Below are positions 1-9,836 of a stretch of DNA of 64,000 bases, piece after piece. Position numbers and translations under genes: made by a program. The stretch covers positions 62,001 through 126,000 of the forward strand of contig DPVM01000005.1 in NCBI GenBank assembly GCA_003526845.1, written 5' to 3'. The stretch is from Oscillospiraceae bacterium (GTDB taxonomy: Bacteria; Bacillota; Clostridia; Oscillospirales; Acutalibacteraceae). The first letter of the stretch is position 1. Every line of letters starts with the position of its first letter. A model generated the notes under the pieces. It saw only the letters and a list, made by a program, of their open reading frames with translations. It had not been told where the DNA came from and did not search any database.

Positions 1-5
1 ATGTC

Positions 6-215
6 ATGAGCGCAACACAGCCTGCAAGCGCAGATCCGAGAATGCAGGGCGTCATCGCTGTTATCGCTCTTGCAGCAAATGTTATTGTATTTGCCGCAAT
101 TATCAAGCGTTCTGTTCAGCTTAAGAAAAATCCGTATAAGAATGAGATTTTCACTCATCAAAAGGACTACAAACTTGCTCTTGCAAGAGCAGCCGAGGCA
201 AACAAAGTTGCTTAA
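6..215 (+). CDS. C-terminal fragment or small one-TM protein, unknown
   Basis: I do not recognise this gene. The 69 residues from the first ATG hold one hydrophobic segment (about residues 14-33, rich in Val, Ile and Ala) followed by a Lys/Arg-rich stretch and a polar, Ala-rich tail, so the N-terminus probably lies outside and the tail in the cytoplasm. The frame stays open to the left edge (GTC precedes the ATG), and no ribosome binding site can be seen because only five bases precede it. It may therefore be the C-terminal end of a larger membrane protein. A strong terminator follows 30 bases after the stop, so it is the last gene of its transcript. Confidence 0.45.
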   Translation: MSATQPASADPRMQGVIAVIALAANVIVFAAIIKRSVQLKKNPYKNEIFTHQKDYKLALARAAEANKVA

Positions 216-245
216 TAGGGCAGTACTTAATCTGTTACATTAATA

Positions 246-280
246 AAAGCTCGTATCACATCATGATACGAGCTTTTTTG
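246..280. terminator. bidirectional intrinsic terminator
   Basis: A perfect 13-bp stem (246-258 with 264-276) has a 5-base loop and runs into a T-tract. The left arm begins with an A-run, so the reverse transcript also ends in U residues. It can serve both the rightward gene before it and the leftward glg operon that ends at 301. Confidence 0.9.
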
Positions 281-300
281 TATGCTTTTTGTGTAGTTGA

Positions 301-1728
301 TTATTCTTTAATAAGCGCCTTATACATTTTGATATATTCGTTTGCACTCTTGCCCCACGACATATCGCATTCAAGCGCACGCTTTACAAGAATATCCCAA
401 TTTGACTTGTCACCGTATGCTTCAACGCCTCTGTAAATTGCGCCGAGCATATCGTATGCGTCATATGTTTTGAATGTAAAGCCGTTGCCCTCACCGTCGC
501 CGCAGTCGGTGATTGAGTCTTTCAAGCCACCTGTTTCTCTGACAATCGGCACTGTGCCGTATCTCAACGATACCATTTGAGAAAGTCCGCACGGTTCGCT
601 CTTGCTTGGCATCAAAAACATATCGGCGCCTGCGTAAATTTTTCTTGCAAGCTCGGGGATAAATCCGATTGTAACGCCTACCTTATCGGGATATTTGTTG
701 TGCAGCTCTCTGAAAAAGCTTTCATACTGCCATTCACCCGAGCCGAGAACAACATATTGCACATCGCGTTCCCAAAGGCTCTTTTCAAGCACTGCCTCCA
801 TAAGGTCAAATCCCTTATGACCTGCAAGTCTTGATACAATTCCGATAAGCGGAACATCGTCTCTGACAGCCATTCCCATTTGCTCCTGCAATGCTTTTTT
901 GTTGGCAGCTTTGGCTTCCTTGTAATTGTCGGAATTATAATTTGCGGCAATATTTTTGTCCGTTTCAGGATTGTAGTTGTCGGTGTCGATTCCGTTTAGT
1001 ATTCCGCAGAGTTTCCAACTTCTTTGGTTAAGAATCGGGTCAAGACCGTAGCTGTACCACGGGTCGAGAATTTCCTTTGCATATGTCGGTGAAACGGTGG
1101 TTACCTTATTTGCACATTCAATACCTGCTTTCATGAAGTTAACAAGTCCGTCATAAAGAATAAGATTGTTATATTCCGGCGCAATGCCCAAAACATCGTT
1201 TAAAAGCTCATCACCGTATTTGCCTTGATATTGAATGTTGTGGATTGTGAAAACAGTTTTAATGTTTTCGTATCCGATTTGGTTTGCATAATAAATGCTG
1301 TAATAAAGCGGAGTCAGTGCGCTTTGCCAATCGTTGCAGTGGATAATATCCGGTTTCCAGTCAAGATGGGGGATAATTTCCAAAACAGCGCGTGCAAAAA
1401 ATGCAAATCTTTCCGCGTCATCATAGTGACCGTAAATTCCGTCACGCTTGAAATAATATTGATTGTCAAGGAAATAATAAATAACTCCGTTGTATTTAGC
1501 TTCAAAAATACCGCAATATTGACGGCGCCACGAAACGGGCACCGAAATTGAAGTGAGAAATTTCATTTGGTCCTTGTATTCCTGCTTTATCGAATCATAA
1601 AGCGGCATTACAACACGGCAGCCGATAAGGCGCTTTCGCAGTGCAACGGGAAGTGAGCCGGCAACATCGCCGAGTCCGCCCGATGCCATAAATGGTAAAG
1701 CCTCGGATGCAACATATAAAACTTTCAT
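301..1728 (-). CDS. glgA: glycogen synthase GlgA
   Basis: ADP-glucose-dependent glycogen synthase (GT5, GT-B fold). It transfers glucose from ADP-glucose to the non-reducing end of alpha-1,4-glucan in the cytoplasm. The 475 residues fit the usual 470-490. The N-terminal Rossmann half opens with VLYVASEALPF and a GGLGDVAGSLP loop. The C-terminal half has the GT-B glycine motif (GIVSRLAGHKGFD) and the acidic sugar-nucleotide motif (PSKSEPCGLSQ). I chose the ATG at 1728 because AGGAGG lies 8 bases before it; the ATG at 1734 is only 2 bases from the SD. It is the last gene of the glgB-C-D-A operon, 12 bases after glgD. Oddity: the Lys of the usual KTGGL motif (Lys15 in E. coli GlgA) is Ala here. 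Confidence 0.95.
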   Translation of the reverse strand: MKVLYVASEALPFMASGGLGDVAGSLPVALRKRLIGCRVVMPLYDSIKQEYKDQMKFLTSISVPVSWRRQYCGIFEAKYNGVIYYFLDNQYYFKRDGIYGHYDDAERFAFFARAVLEIIPHLDWKPDIIHCNDWQSALTPLYYSIYYANQIGYENIKTVFTIHNIQYQGKYGDELLNDVLGIAPEYNNLILYDGLVNFMKAGIECANKVTTVSPTYAKEILDPWYSYGLDPILNQRSWKLCGILNGIDTDNYNPETDKNIAANYNSDNYKEAKAANKKALQEQMGMAVRDDVPLIGIVSRLAGHKGFDLMEAVLEKSLWERDVQYVVLGSGEWQYESFFRELHNKYPDKVGVTIGFIPELARKIYAGADMFLMPSKSEPCGLSQMVSLRYGTVPIVRETGGLKDSITDCGDGEGNGFTFKTYDAYDMLGAIYRGVEAYGDKSNWDILVKRALECDMSWGKSANEYIKMYKALIKE

Positions 1729-1740
1729 TTGCATTACCTC

Positions 1741-2865
1741 CTATACTCTTGTTCCCTTTGAAAGGCTGACGGGGTAATTTGCTGCGCCCGAAAGCTCAAT
1801 TTCCGATTTAACCGAAACATTTTTGTCGGCAATTATATAATTTATGTTTGAATTTCTGCCGATAACGGTATCCTGCATAAGAATAGAGTTTTTAACCACT
1901 GCTCCCTCTTCAATTTTAACACCCTTGAAAAGTATGCAGTTTTCGACAGTACCCTTGATTTCACAGCCGTCGGCAACAAGCGAATTGTTTACCTTTGCGT
2001 CTTTGCCGTAAAGGGTCGGCATATCATCGCGCTCCTTAGTATAAATTGGGCGCTCGGGGTTAAAGAGCTTGTTTTTGTTTGCCTTGTCAAGCAGGTTCAT
2101 TGATATGTCAAAATAGCTTTGAACACCGTCAATTGTGCCGATAAACGAATCTGTTGCGTCAAAAGCATAAACCTTGCCGGTTTTAATGCAGTTCATAAGC
2201 ACATTCTTTTGGAACGAAACCTCGTTTCTCGAATGAGCGTTTGTAACAAGCGTTTCAAGCAGATATTTTTTGATAAGGACAATGTTTGTCGAATAATTAA
2301 CCTCGCCGTCAATATCCGGGTCAACAGCCGCCTCAACGATTCTGCCGTCATCTGCAATATCTTTGCATACAAGCACGGAGTTAATGTGTGCAGGTGCTTT
2401 GCCCTTGACTGTTACGATTGTGATGTCGGCACCCGAGTTCTCGTGTGCGTCAAAAAGCTTTTCGTAATCAAGGTTGATTACATTGTAGCAGTCCGACATT
2501 AAAACATATTCCTGATTCGATTGATGAAGAAAACCGATGTTGCCGTAAATTGCGTCAATTCGGTTGCCCCACATTGTAACGCTGTTTATCGAGTATGGCG
2601 GAAGCATATAAATTCCGCCGTTCTTTCTGCTCAAATCCCATGGCTTACCTGTGCCAACATGGTCCATAAGCGAGTTAAAGTTTGCGTTTGTAACAACGCC
2701 GATTTTTGTAATTTGGCTTTCAACCATATTTGAAAGAGGAAAGTCAATCAAACGATAACGCGAGCAAAAGGGAACAGAACCCATTGTTCTGAGTGCCGTG
2801 ATAGAATCGAGCGCCTCCTCGTGAATGTTTGCAAAAATCATTCCAAGTACATTTTTACCGTTCAT
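1741..2865 (-). CDS. glgD: GlgD, regulatory/non-catalytic paralogue of ADP-glucose pyrophosphorylase
   Basis: Paralogue of GlgC that in Firmicutes pairs with it to form the active ADP-glucose pyrophosphorylase. It has the nucleotidyltransferase fold and a C-terminal left-handed beta-helix (repeating 'V.NSIL..DTVIG..S.I' type strands), but the GGxGxRL nucleotide loop of GlgC is replaced by IFANIHEEALDSITALR, which argues for a regulatory role. The longer reading from 2892 overlaps glgC. An AGGAGG inside the last codons of glgC, 9 bases before the ATG at 2865, supports the shorter 374-residue protein, whose start lies 4 bases after the glgC stop. The tight coupling suggests the two subunits are made in equal amounts. 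Confidence 0.92.
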   Translation of the reverse strand: MNGKNVLGMIFANIHEEALDSITALRTMGSVPFCSRYRLIDFPLSNMVESQITKIGVVTNANFNSLMDHVGTGKPWDLSRKNGGIYMLPPYSINSVTMWGNRIDAIYGNIGFLHQSNQEYVLMSDCYNVINLDYEKLFDAHENSGADITIVTVKGKAPAHINSVLVCKDIADDGRIVEAAVDPDIDGEVNYSTNIVLIKKYLLETLVTNAHSRNEVSFQKNVLMNCIKTGKVYAFDATDSFIGTIDGVQSYFDISMNLLDKANKNKLFNPERPIYTKERDDMPTLYGKDAKVNNSLVADGCEIKGTVENCILFKGVKIEEGAVVKNSILMQDTVIGRNSNINYIIADKNVSVKSEIELSGAANYPVSLSKGTRV

Positions 2866-2869
2866 TGTT

Positions 2870-4078
2870 TTATACCTCCTCTCCTGATGCAATCATTTCT
2901 TTCGGTGCGATTTTTTTGCCCGAGGTGATTGTTGCGCCGGAGCCGATTACGGCAACGCCCCAATCCTCCGGATTTTCCAAATCTTCCGGTATAGCGCCTA
3001 CCTGTGCGCCGCTTTCGATAACGGCATCTTCTGCTATGATTGAATAATACACCTTTGCGCCGGACTTGATTGTTGCACCCGGCATGATAACCGAGTATTT
3101 AACCTCGGCGTCTTTTTCAATTGTAACATTCGGCGAAACAACGGAGTAGTCAACCAAGCCGTCAATTTCGCATCCCTCGCTGACGGAGGAGTTTTCAACA
3201 ATTGCGTCTTTTCCTATGTAGTGCGGCGGAGCCATCGGGTTCCTTGAATAAATTCTCCAACTCTTGTCCGAAAGGTCAAGGTCTACATTCGGATTGATAA
3301 TGTCGAGGTTTGCCTCCCAAAGTGACTCGATTGTGCCGACATCTTTCCAATATCCCTTGAACGGAAACGCAAACATTCTTTGTCCGTCGCCGAGCATTTT
3401 CGGAATAATATTTTTGCCGAAGTCGTTTGAGGAATTCGGGTCTGCCTCGTCCTCGGTAAGATATTTTTTAAGTTTATCCCACGAGAATACATAAACGCCC
3501 ATAGATGCCTTGTTGCTCTTTGGCTCGGCAGGTTTTTCCGCAAATTCGTAAATCTGGTCGTTTTCGTCGGTTGCAAGGATGCCGAAACGCGATGCCTCTT
3601 CCCACGGAACTTCAAGCACTGCGATTGTGCAGTCTGCATTGTTCTTTTTGTGGAAATCAACCATTTTTGCATAGTCCATTTTGTATATGTGGTCGCCCGA
3701 AAGGATTACCACATATTCGGGGTCGTATTTCTCGATAAAGTTAATGTTTTGATAGATTGCGTTTGCCGTGCCCTTGTACCATTCGGCGCCGCCGATTGCC
3801 TCGTACGGCGAAAGCACATGCACGCCGCCGTTGATTCTGTCAAGATCCCACGGTTGACCGTTGCCGAGATAATCGTTGAGAACGAGCGGCTGATACTGTG
3901 TTAAAACTCCGACGGTATAAATACCGCTGTTTACACAATTTGAAAGCGGAAAGTCGATGATGCGATAATTTCCGCCGTAGGGAACCGCCGGCTTTGCGAT
4001 GCTTTTTGTCAGCACGCCTAAACGGCTGCCTTGACCGCCGGCGAGCAACATTGCTACTACATCGGTTTTGTGTGACAT
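2870..4078 (-). CDS. glgC: glucose-1-phosphate adenylyltransferase GlgC
   Basis: Makes ADP-glucose and PPi from ATP and glucose-1-phosphate, the committed step of bacterial glycogen synthesis. The 402 residues include the nucleotide loop [16 protein letters not shown] near residue 9, the substrate motifs [16 protein letters not shown] and [14 protein letters not shown], and a C-terminal left-handed beta-helix with hexapeptide repeats. AGGAGG lies 10 bases before the ATG. It sits 24 bases after glgB and directly before glgD, its presumed partner subunit. All key catalytic motifs look intact. Confidence 0.96.
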   Translation of the reverse strand: MSHKTDVVAMLLAGGQGSRLGVLTKSIAKPAVPYGGNYRIIDFPLSNCVNSGIYTVGVLTQYQPLVLNDYLGNGQPWDLDRINGGVHVLSPYEAIGGAEWYKGTANAIYQNINFIEKYDPEYVVILSGDHIYKMDYAKMVDFHKKNNADCTIAVLEVPWEEASRFGILATDENDQIYEFAEKPAEPKSNKASMGVYVFSWDKLKKYLTEDEADPNSSNDFGKNIIPKMLGDGQRMFAFPFKGYWKDVGTIESLWEANLDIINPNVDLDLSDKSWRIYSRNPMAPPHYIGKDAIVENSSVSEGCEIDGLVDYSVVSPNVTIEKDAEVKYSVIMPGATIKSGAKVYYSIIAEDAVIESGAQVGAIPEDLENPEDWGVAVIGSGATITSGKKIAPKEMIASGEEV

Positions 4079-4102
4079 AAATGTTTTTCCTCCTGTTATT
4101 TG

Positions 4103-6031
4103 TTAAGACTTTTTAGGATTTTTTGCCCTTTCGTCTTTACCTTTTTCTTTTGTTTTTACCTTTTGCAAATACATTGCTGAAAGACCGTGCAGCTTCAAAT
4201 CAATATACTGCTCAAAGCCGTGAAATTTGCCTTTCTTTGTCTTGTATGTGCCTGAAAGCTTTGGCTTGTCGCCTCCGTATTTCTTCAGTGCCGTGTCAAA
4301 AACAACTTTATATGTTCCGTTGTTCGGAACGCCGATTTTGTAACTGCCGAAATTGTTTGGAGTCCAGTTGAATATCATTACAAGGTCATCGCCCGCTTTA
4401 TTCATTCGTCTGAATGCGATTACGCTGTTGCAGTTGTCCTCGCTGGAAATCCATTGAAAACCGTCCCAACTGTAATCAATTTCCCAAAGTTCGCTGTGCT
4501 CTTTATAGAATTTATTGAGCTCCCTTGAAAATTCAAGCAGCTTTTTGTGCTTGTCATAATCAAGCAAAAGCCAGTCAAGACCTTGTTTGTAGTTCCATTC
4601 GATAAACTGACCGAATTCACTGCCCATAAACAAAAGCTTTTTGCCGGGGTGCGCAAACATATAAGCAAGGAACAATCTCATTCCTTCAAACTTCATATTA
4701 TAGTCGCCCGGCATTTTGTTGAGCAGGCTTGCCTTGCCGTGAACAACCTCGTCGTGGCTTATCGGCAAAATAAAGTTTTCGCTGAATGCATAGAAAAAGC
4801 TGAATGTTATGCAACTGTGGTTGCCTTTTCTGAATAACGGGTCCATGGATGTGTAGCGAAGCATATCGTTCATCCACCCCATATTCCACTTGAAGTTAAA
4901 ACCGAGTCCGCCGATGTCCGTCGGCATTGTTATCATCGGCCATGCCGTCGATTCCTCGGCAATCATCATTACATTCGGGTGTTCTTTGAACATTGCACGG
5001 TTGAGTTGTTGCAAAAATGCAACTGCCTCAAGATTCTCTCTTCCGCCGTTAATGTTCGGCTTCCACTCGCCGTCTTTTCTGCCGTAGTCGAGATAAAGCA
5101 TCGACGCAACGGCGTCAACTCTTATTCCGTCGAAATGGAATTTCTCAACCCAATACAGAGCCGACGAAATCAAAAACGAGCAAACCTCTTTTTTTGCATA
5201 GTCAAATACTCTTGTACCCCATTCCTCGTGCTCGCCTTTTGAAAGGTCCTCGTATTCATAGCATCGTGTGCCGTCAAACTCGTAAAGCCCGTGTGCGTCC
5301 TTGGGAAAGTGTGCCGGCACCCAGTCGAGTATCACGCCGATTCCTGCGCGGTGACACTTGTCTACAAAATACATCAAATCCTCCGGCACGCCGTATCGTG
5401 AGGTCGGCGCAAAATAGCCGGTTACCTGATAGCCCCACGAGCCGTCAAACGGATATTCCATTATCGGCAACAGTTCAATATGGGTGTATCCCATTTCCTT
5501 GACATACGGCACAAGCTCGTTTGCCATTTCTCTGTATGTCAAAAAATTGCCGTCCTCGTGTTGCTTCCACGAGCCGAAATGCAATTCGTAAATGTTGACA
5601 GGCTTTTCAAGCACACTGCCGGTGTTGTTTTCTTTTTGCCAGGTGGAGTCTTTCCACTTGTAATTTTCAAGCTCATACACCTTTGAGCCGGTGCCGGGTC
5701 TTGTTTCTTGGTGAACGGCGTACGGGTCCGCTTTCATCAGTGTTTCGCCGTCTTTTGTTTTGATTGCGTATTTGTAGCAGTCAAAAACCTCAACACCGTC
5801 GATTATTGCCTCCCAAATACCGGGCGATATTGCAAAGCATTTGTGCTTTGTTTCGTCCCAATCGTTGAAATCACCGACTACTGATACAGCCTCTGCGTTC
5901 GGCGCCCATACTCTGAATGCGTAAGTATTCTTTTTAATTTTATGAACTCCAAAGAATTCGTATGCCTTATAATTTGTTCCGTCGTGAAACAAGTATATCG
6001 GCAACTGATATTCTTCTTTTAATTGCTGCAT
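4103..6031 (-). CDS. glgB: 1,4-alpha-glucan branching enzyme GlgB
   Basis: GH13 branching enzyme that cuts alpha-1,4 chains and re-attaches them as alpha-1,6 branches in glycogen. The 642 residues contain an N-terminal CBM48 beta-sandwich (about 25-115, with FRVWAPNAEAVSVVGDFNDW), the (beta/alpha)8 barrel with nucleophile Asp306 in DGIRVDAV, acid/base Glu359 in MIAEES, and the SHDEVVHGK motif, then a C-terminal beta domain. The last 20 residues are a Lys-rich tail. AAGGAG lies 7 bases before the ATG. It is the first gene of the glg operon, with a promoter about 130 bases upstream. Confidence 0.95.
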   Translation of the reverse strand: MQQLKEEYQLPIYLFHDGTNYKAYEFFGVHKIKKNTYAFRVWAPNAEAVSVVGDFNDWDETKHKCFAISPGIWEAIIDGVEVFDCYKYAIKTKDGETLMKADPYAVHQETRPGTGSKVYELENYKWKDSTWQKENNTGSVLEKPVNIYELHFGSWKQHEDGNFLTYREMANELVPYVKEMGYTHIELLPIMEYPFDGSWGYQVTGYFAPTSRYGVPEDLMYFVDKCHRAGIGVILDWVPAHFPKDAHGLYEFDGTRCYEYEDLSKGEHEEWGTRVFDYAKKEVCSFLISSALYWVEKFHFDGIRVDAVASMLYLDYGRKDGEWKPNINGGRENLEAVAFLQQLNRAMFKEHPNVMMIAEESTAWPMITMPTDIGGLGFNFKWNMGWMNDMLRYTSMDPLFRKGNHSCITFSFFYAFSENFILPISHDEVVHGKASLLNKMPGDYNMKFEGMRLFLAYMFAHPGKKLLFMGSEFGQFIEWNYKQGLDWLLLDYDKHKKLLEFSRELNKFYKEHSELWEIDYSWDGFQWISSEDNCNSVIAFRRMNKAGDDLVMIFNWTPNNFGSYKIGVPNNGTYKVVFDTALKKYGGDKPKLSGTYKTKKGKFHGFEQYIDLKLHGLSAMYLQKVKTKEKGKDERAKNPKKS

Positions 6032-6161
6032 TCTTTATCTCCTTATTGTTAATCAAAATCGCAATTTTTATCGCCGCTTTTATCGATGCTTTTTGTCGAT
6101 CTTGTTGTGTTTTTGCATCTCTGATTCCGAAAAACGGATACAGTTAGCACATATTAAGTTA

Positions 6162-6190
6162 ATAATACCACCTTCGGAGTCTAAATTCAA
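6162..6190 (-). promoter_or_regulatory. sigma-A-type promoter of the glg operon
   Basis: On the minus strand TTGAAT (6190-6185), a 17-base spacer and TATTAT (6167-6162) match the vegetative consensus well. This gives a leader of about 120 bases before glgB. The assignment rests on sequence match and position only. Confidence 0.55.
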
Positions 6191-6337
6191 GTAGTTTTTG
6201 GCTATTTTGTTACAAGAAATTTTTAAAAAATACAAAAATCTGTGCATTTTGTTACAAATTGTATATTTCTAACGAAAATTGCCACAAAACGCAGAAATTT
6301 CTTTTATATTTCTTTCATATTTGTTTGTTTTTTTCTA
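6191..6337. other. AT-rich intergenic stretch, nothing recognised
   Basis: This is the middle of the 420-base gap between the divergent glgB and ANTAR genes. It is very AT-rich, with several T-runs and short repeats of 'ttttgttaca', but no open reading frame with a ribosome binding site and no stable hairpin was seen. Confidence 0.5.
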
Positions 6338-6367
6338 TTGCGGCAGTGCAACTTCTTATGTTATAAT
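6338..6367 (+). promoter_or_regulatory. promoter of the ANTAR-dapF-dapL-pur unit
   Basis: TTGCGG (6338-6343), an 18-base spacer and TATAAT (6362-6367) lie about 85 bases before the ANTAR gene. A second candidate, TTGACA at 6386-6391, has only a poor -10 region (about 6410-6415). Confidence 0.5.
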
Positions 6368-6452
6368 ACATACTGATTAAATAGTTTGACAGATTATGTT
6401 AAATCAAGATTAAATTCAATCGGCAAACTGTTTATGTACGGTGTAAGTAATT

Positions 6453-6965
6453 ATGAAGAGTATTATTGTTGCATATCCCGTTAAACAAACGGCGTTACAA
6501 ATTAAAAATGTGCTCGAGTCCGAGGACTTGTATGTGTCGCACATTTGCGGTACGGGCGCAAGCGTTTTAAATATAGCCGCAGATATGCGCGGCGGCGTTA
6601 TAGTGTGCGCTTCGATTTTGCGTGATATGGGTGCCGGCACAATTGCCGAGCGTCTGCCTGCCGGGTTTGACATTGTTGCTCTTTCAAAAAGCGGTCGCCA
6701 AAGCTATATGGGCAATTTCATCAGCCTGCCGCTTCCGCTCGACCGTGATGAATTCGTTTCCGTCGTTTCCGTTCTTGTTTCAAGCAAAAGCTCGTTTACA
6801 AACAGAAAAAAGGACGACGCCGATTACATATCAAACGCAAAGGCTGTGCTCATGGAGGTCAATTCAATGACGGAAATGCAGGCGCATAAGTATTTGCAAA
6901 AGGAAAGTATGCATACCGGCAAAAAAATTGTCGATATTGCGAAAGAAATTCTTGATAACATTTAG
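6453..6965 (+). CDS. ANTAR-domain protein with degenerate receiver
   Basis: The last 55 residues or so (about 112-168, with NAKAVLMEVNSMTEMQAHKYLQ and a final helix ending DIAKEILDNI) read as an ANTAR domain, an RNA-binding three-helix module that prevents termination by binding paired hairpins in leader RNAs. The first 110 residues look like a receiver fold, but the acidic pocket and the phosphorylated Asp are missing, so control by phosphorylation is unlikely. The gene leads a unit with dapF 15 bases downstream. Function in antitermination is inferred from the family; the target RNA is not known. ATG at 6453 has only a weak Shine-Dalgarno (GGTGTAAG). Confidence 0.8.
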   Translation: MKSIIVAYPVKQTALQIKNVLESEDLYVSHICGTGASVLNIAADMRGGVIVCASILRDMGAGTIAERLPAGFDIVALSKSGRQSYMGNFISLPLPLDRDEFVSVVSVLVSSKSSFTNRKKDDADYISNAKAVLMEVNSMTEMQAHKYLQKESMHTGKKIVDIAKEILDNI

Positions 6966-6980
6966 CCAAAGGGTGATAAT

Positions 6981-7835
6981 ATGAAATTTACAAAAATGCA
7001 CGGCTGCGGCAACGACTATGTTTATGTTGATTTGATGCAGGAGAGCGTCGATGACAAATCACTCGCCGCGCTCAAGCTTTCCGACCGCCACTTCGGTATC
7101 GGCGGCGACGGCGTAATCTATATCCAAAAGGGCAAAAATGCCGATTTTGAAATGGTTATGTATAATGCCGACGGCTCGCGCGGCGCAATGTGCGGCAACG
7201 GAATACGATGTGTTGCAAAATATTGCTACGATAACGGGCTTACGGACAAAACCTCGTTTACAATCGAATCCATGGGCGCCGTTAAATATATAGATGTCAA
7301 TGTCGAAAACGGCGAGGTTGTCAGCGCAAAAGTCGATATGGGCACTCCGTCGCTTGATAAAAACGATATTCCCGTCAATGTCGATTCGCCGAAGGCAATC
7401 CGTGAAAAAATCACCGTTGCCGACAGGAATTTTGAAATGACCTGTGTTTCTATGGGTAATCCGCATGCCGTTATGTTTATAGACGAGCATCCCTGCGATT
7501 TCAATCTTGAAAAATACGGCAAGTTGCTTGAACAAAACGCAACTCTTTTCCCCGACAGGGTCAATGCCGAGTTTGCCAAGATTATCGACAGAAAAAATAT
7601 TGAAATGCGCGTTTGGGAGCGCGGAGCAGGGGAAACCCTTGCCTGCGGAACAGGTGCGTGCGCCACTGCCGTTGCGGCAATAGTCAACGGCTTTGCCGAT
7701 AACGATGTCACAATTCATCTCATCGGCGGCGATTTGCAAATTTCATGGAGCGGAAACGAGAGTGACAGCGTGTTTATGACAGGCGGCGCGTCGACCGTTT
7801 TTACCGGCGATGTTGATTTGAGCAAAATCAAATAA
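6981..7835 (+). CDS. dapF: diaminopimelate epimerase
   Basis: Converts LL-diaminopimelate to meso-diaminopimelate without a cofactor, for peptidoglycan and lysine. The two catalytic cysteines are visible: Cys71 in [10 protein letters not shown] and Cys222 in [12 protein letters not shown]. The 284 residues and the N-terminal [15 protein letters not shown] are typical. It is followed after 29 bases by dapL, which makes its substrate, so the two last steps of the aminotransferase branch are encoded together. Confidence 0.97.
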   Translation: MKFTKMHGCGNDYVYVDLMQESVDDKSLAALKLSDRHFGIGGDGVIYIQKGKNADFEMVMYNADGSRGAMCGNGIRCVAKYCYDNGLTDKTSFTIESMGAVKYIDVNVENGEVVSAKVDMGTPSLDKNDIPVNVDSPKAIREKITVADRNFEMTCVSMGNPHAVMFIDEHPCDFNLEKYGKLLEQNATLFPDRVNAEFAKIIDRKNIEMRVWERGAGETLACGTGACATAVAAIVNGFADNDVTIHLIGGDLQISWSGNESDSVFMTGGASTVFTGDVDLSKIK

Positions 7836-7864
7836 ATCAGTTAATTTTATGGAGGTTTAAATAT

Positions 7865-9082
7865 ATGAAGATTAATGACAATTTTCTTAAGCTTGAGGCA
7901 AGCTATCTTTTCTCAACGGTTGCCAAAAAGCAAAGAGAGTATCAGGCAGCTCATCCCGACAAGGATGTTATCCGTCTTTCAATCGGCGATGTAACAAAGC
8001 CGCTTGCTCCGGCTGTTATTGATGCTATGCACAAGGCAGTTGACGAAATGGCAAACGAGGCCACTTTCCGCGGTTATCCGCCGGAATACGGCTACGATTT
8101 TATTCTCAACGCTATCCAAAAGAATGACTATACCGACAGAGGCATTGACATTGCAACGGACGAGATTTTCCTTTCAGACGGTGCAAAATCCGACTGCGGC
8201 AATATCGGCGACATTTTCTCTGTTGACAATAAGGTTGCTATCTGCGACCCTGTTTATCCCGTTTATATCGACACAAATGTTATGTCGGGCAGAAGCGGCA
8301 ACAAGGGCGAAAACGGCTTGTTTGAAAATATTATTTATATGCCGTGCACAGCAGAAAACAGTTTCACTCCGGACCTTCCGAGCGAGGTTGCTGATATTAT
8401 TTATCTTTGCTTCCCGAACAATCCGACAGGTATGGTTGCAAGCAAGCAGCAGCTTAAAAAATGGGTTGATTATGCACTTGAGCATAATTCAGTAATTCTT
8501 TTCGACTCGGCATATGAGGCTTTTGTCGTTGAGGACGATATTCCGAAATCAATTTATGAAATTGAGGGCGCAAAGAAGTGCGCAATAGAGCTTCGTTCAT
8601 TCTCAAAGACAGCAGGTTTTACAGGTATGCGTTGCGGCTACACCGTCGTTCCGAAAGAACTCAAATTTAACGGCGTTTCGCTCAATCCGCTTTGGGCTCG
8701 CCGTCAGGCAACAAAGTTCAACGGCGTTTCATACATCACCCAGAGAGCCGCAGAGGCTATCTACAGCGAAGAGGGCAAAAAGCAAATTCGCGAAACACTC
8801 GCTTATTATCAAAAGAACGCAAGAGTTATTTATGACGGTCTTATCGACGCAGGTTTTGAATGCTACGGCGGCGTAAATTCACCGTATGTATGGCTCAAAG
8901 TTCCAAACGGCTACACAAGCTGGGAATTCTTTGATGAGCTTCTTGAAAAGTGCCAGGTAGTAGGTACTCCCGGCTCGGGCTTCGGTCCTTCGGGCGAGGG
9001 ATATTTCAGACTGACTGCATTCGGCAACGATGAAAAAACAGTTGAGGCTATCGAAAGAATCAAGGCAGTATATAAAAAATAA
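7865..9082 (+). CDS. dapL: LL-diaminopimelate aminotransferase
   Basis: PLP-dependent fold-type I aminotransferase that makes LL-diaminopimelate from tetrahydrodipicolinate and glutamate in one step, bypassing the acylated intermediates. The 405 residues show [15 protein letters not shown], the Tyr-rich [13 protein letters not shown] in CFPNNPTGM, and Lys248 in [16 protein letters not shown] as the likely PLP Schiff-base residue. GGAGG lies 8 bases before the ATG. Its position beside dapF fixes the role. Confidence 0.95.
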   Translation: MKINDNFLKLEASYLFSTVAKKQREYQAAHPDKDVIRLSIGDVTKPLAPAVIDAMHKAVDEMANEATFRGYPPEYGYDFILNAIQKNDYTDRGIDIATDEIFLSDGAKSDCGNIGDIFSVDNKVAICDPVYPVYIDTNVMSGRSGNKGENGLFENIIYMPCTAENSFTPDLPSEVADIIYLCFPNNPTGMVASKQQLKKWVDYALEHNSVILFDSAYEAFVVEDDIPKSIYEIEGAKKCAIELRSFSKTAGFTGMRCGYTVVPKELKFNGVSLNPLWARRQATKFNGVSYITQRAAEAIYSEEGKKQIRETLAYYQKNARVIYDGLIDAGFECYGGVNSPYVWLKVPNGYTSWEFFDELLEKCQVVGTPGSGFGPSGEGYFRLTAFGNDEKTVEAIERIKAVYKK

Positions 9083-9125
9083 TCGGAGCGATAAACAAAC
9101 GCACCGTTGATTTGGAGGTTTAAAT

Positions 9126-9836
9126 ATGACTAAAACAGAACAGCTTTACGAGGGCAAAGCAAAAAAAGTATGGGCTACAGAGGATCCCGAAGTTGTAATC
9201 GTTGATTACAAAGATGATGCAACCGCTTTTAACGGCGAGAAAAAGGGCACAATTGTAGGCAAGGGCGTTGTAAACAATAAGATGTCAAACTATCTTATGC
9301 AACTTCTTGAAAAGCATGGCGTCCCCACTCATTTTATCGAGGAACTTTCAGACAGAGAAACAGCTGTTAAAAAGGTTAAAATCGTTCCTCTTGAGGTTAT
9401 CATCCGCAACCGTGCGGCAGGCTCAATTTGCAAGAGATTAGGTCTTGAAGAGGGTATGAATTTTGTTGCTCCGTCAATCGAGTTTTCATACAAAGATGAC
9501 GAGCTCGGCGATCCGCTCATCAATGCTTACCACGCAATTTCATGCGGTTTTGCAACACAAGATGATGTTGACACAATCAAAAAGTATGCTTTCAAGGTTA
9601 ACGATGTTTTGAAGGAATATTTCGCTTCAATCGGAGTTGAACTTATCGACTTTAAACTCGAATTCGGTAAAACAAGCGACGGCAAAATTGTTCTTGCCGA
9701 CGAAATCAGCCCCGACACCTGCCGTTTCTGGGATATTAAAACACACGAAAAACTTGATAAAGACCGTTTCCGCAGAGATATGGGCGGCGTAGAAGAGGCT
9801 TATGCCGAAATGATGAAGAGAGTAGGACTTAACTGA
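9126..9836 (+). CDS. purC: phosphoribosylaminoimidazole-succinocarboxamide synthase
   Basis: SAICAR synthase: joins aspartate to CAIR using ATP in de novo purine synthesis. The 236 residues match the family length. Visible motifs are YEGKAKKVW at the N-terminus, [19 protein letters not shown], and [13 protein letters not shown] near the C-terminus. A GGAGG lies 7 bases before the ATG. Its TGA overlaps the purB ATG by one base, so the two genes are translationally coupled. Confidence 0.97.
   Translation: MTKTEQLYEGKAKKVWATEDPEVVIVDYKDDATAFNGEKKGTIVGKGVVNNKMSNYLMQLLEKHGVPTHFIEELSDRETAVKKVKIVPLEVIIRNRAAGSICKRLGLEEGMNFVAPSIEFSYKDDELGDPLINAYHAISCGFATQDDVDTIKKYAFKVNDVLKEYFASIGVELIDFKLEFGKTSDGKIVLADEISPDTCRFWDIKTHEKLDKDRFRRDMGGVEEAYAEMMKRVGLN

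Noticed and set aside
7059..7739. 226-residue open frame on the minus strand inside dapF
   Set aside because: It lies fully opposite dapF, whose catalytic motifs are clear, and shows no ribosome binding site or family motif.
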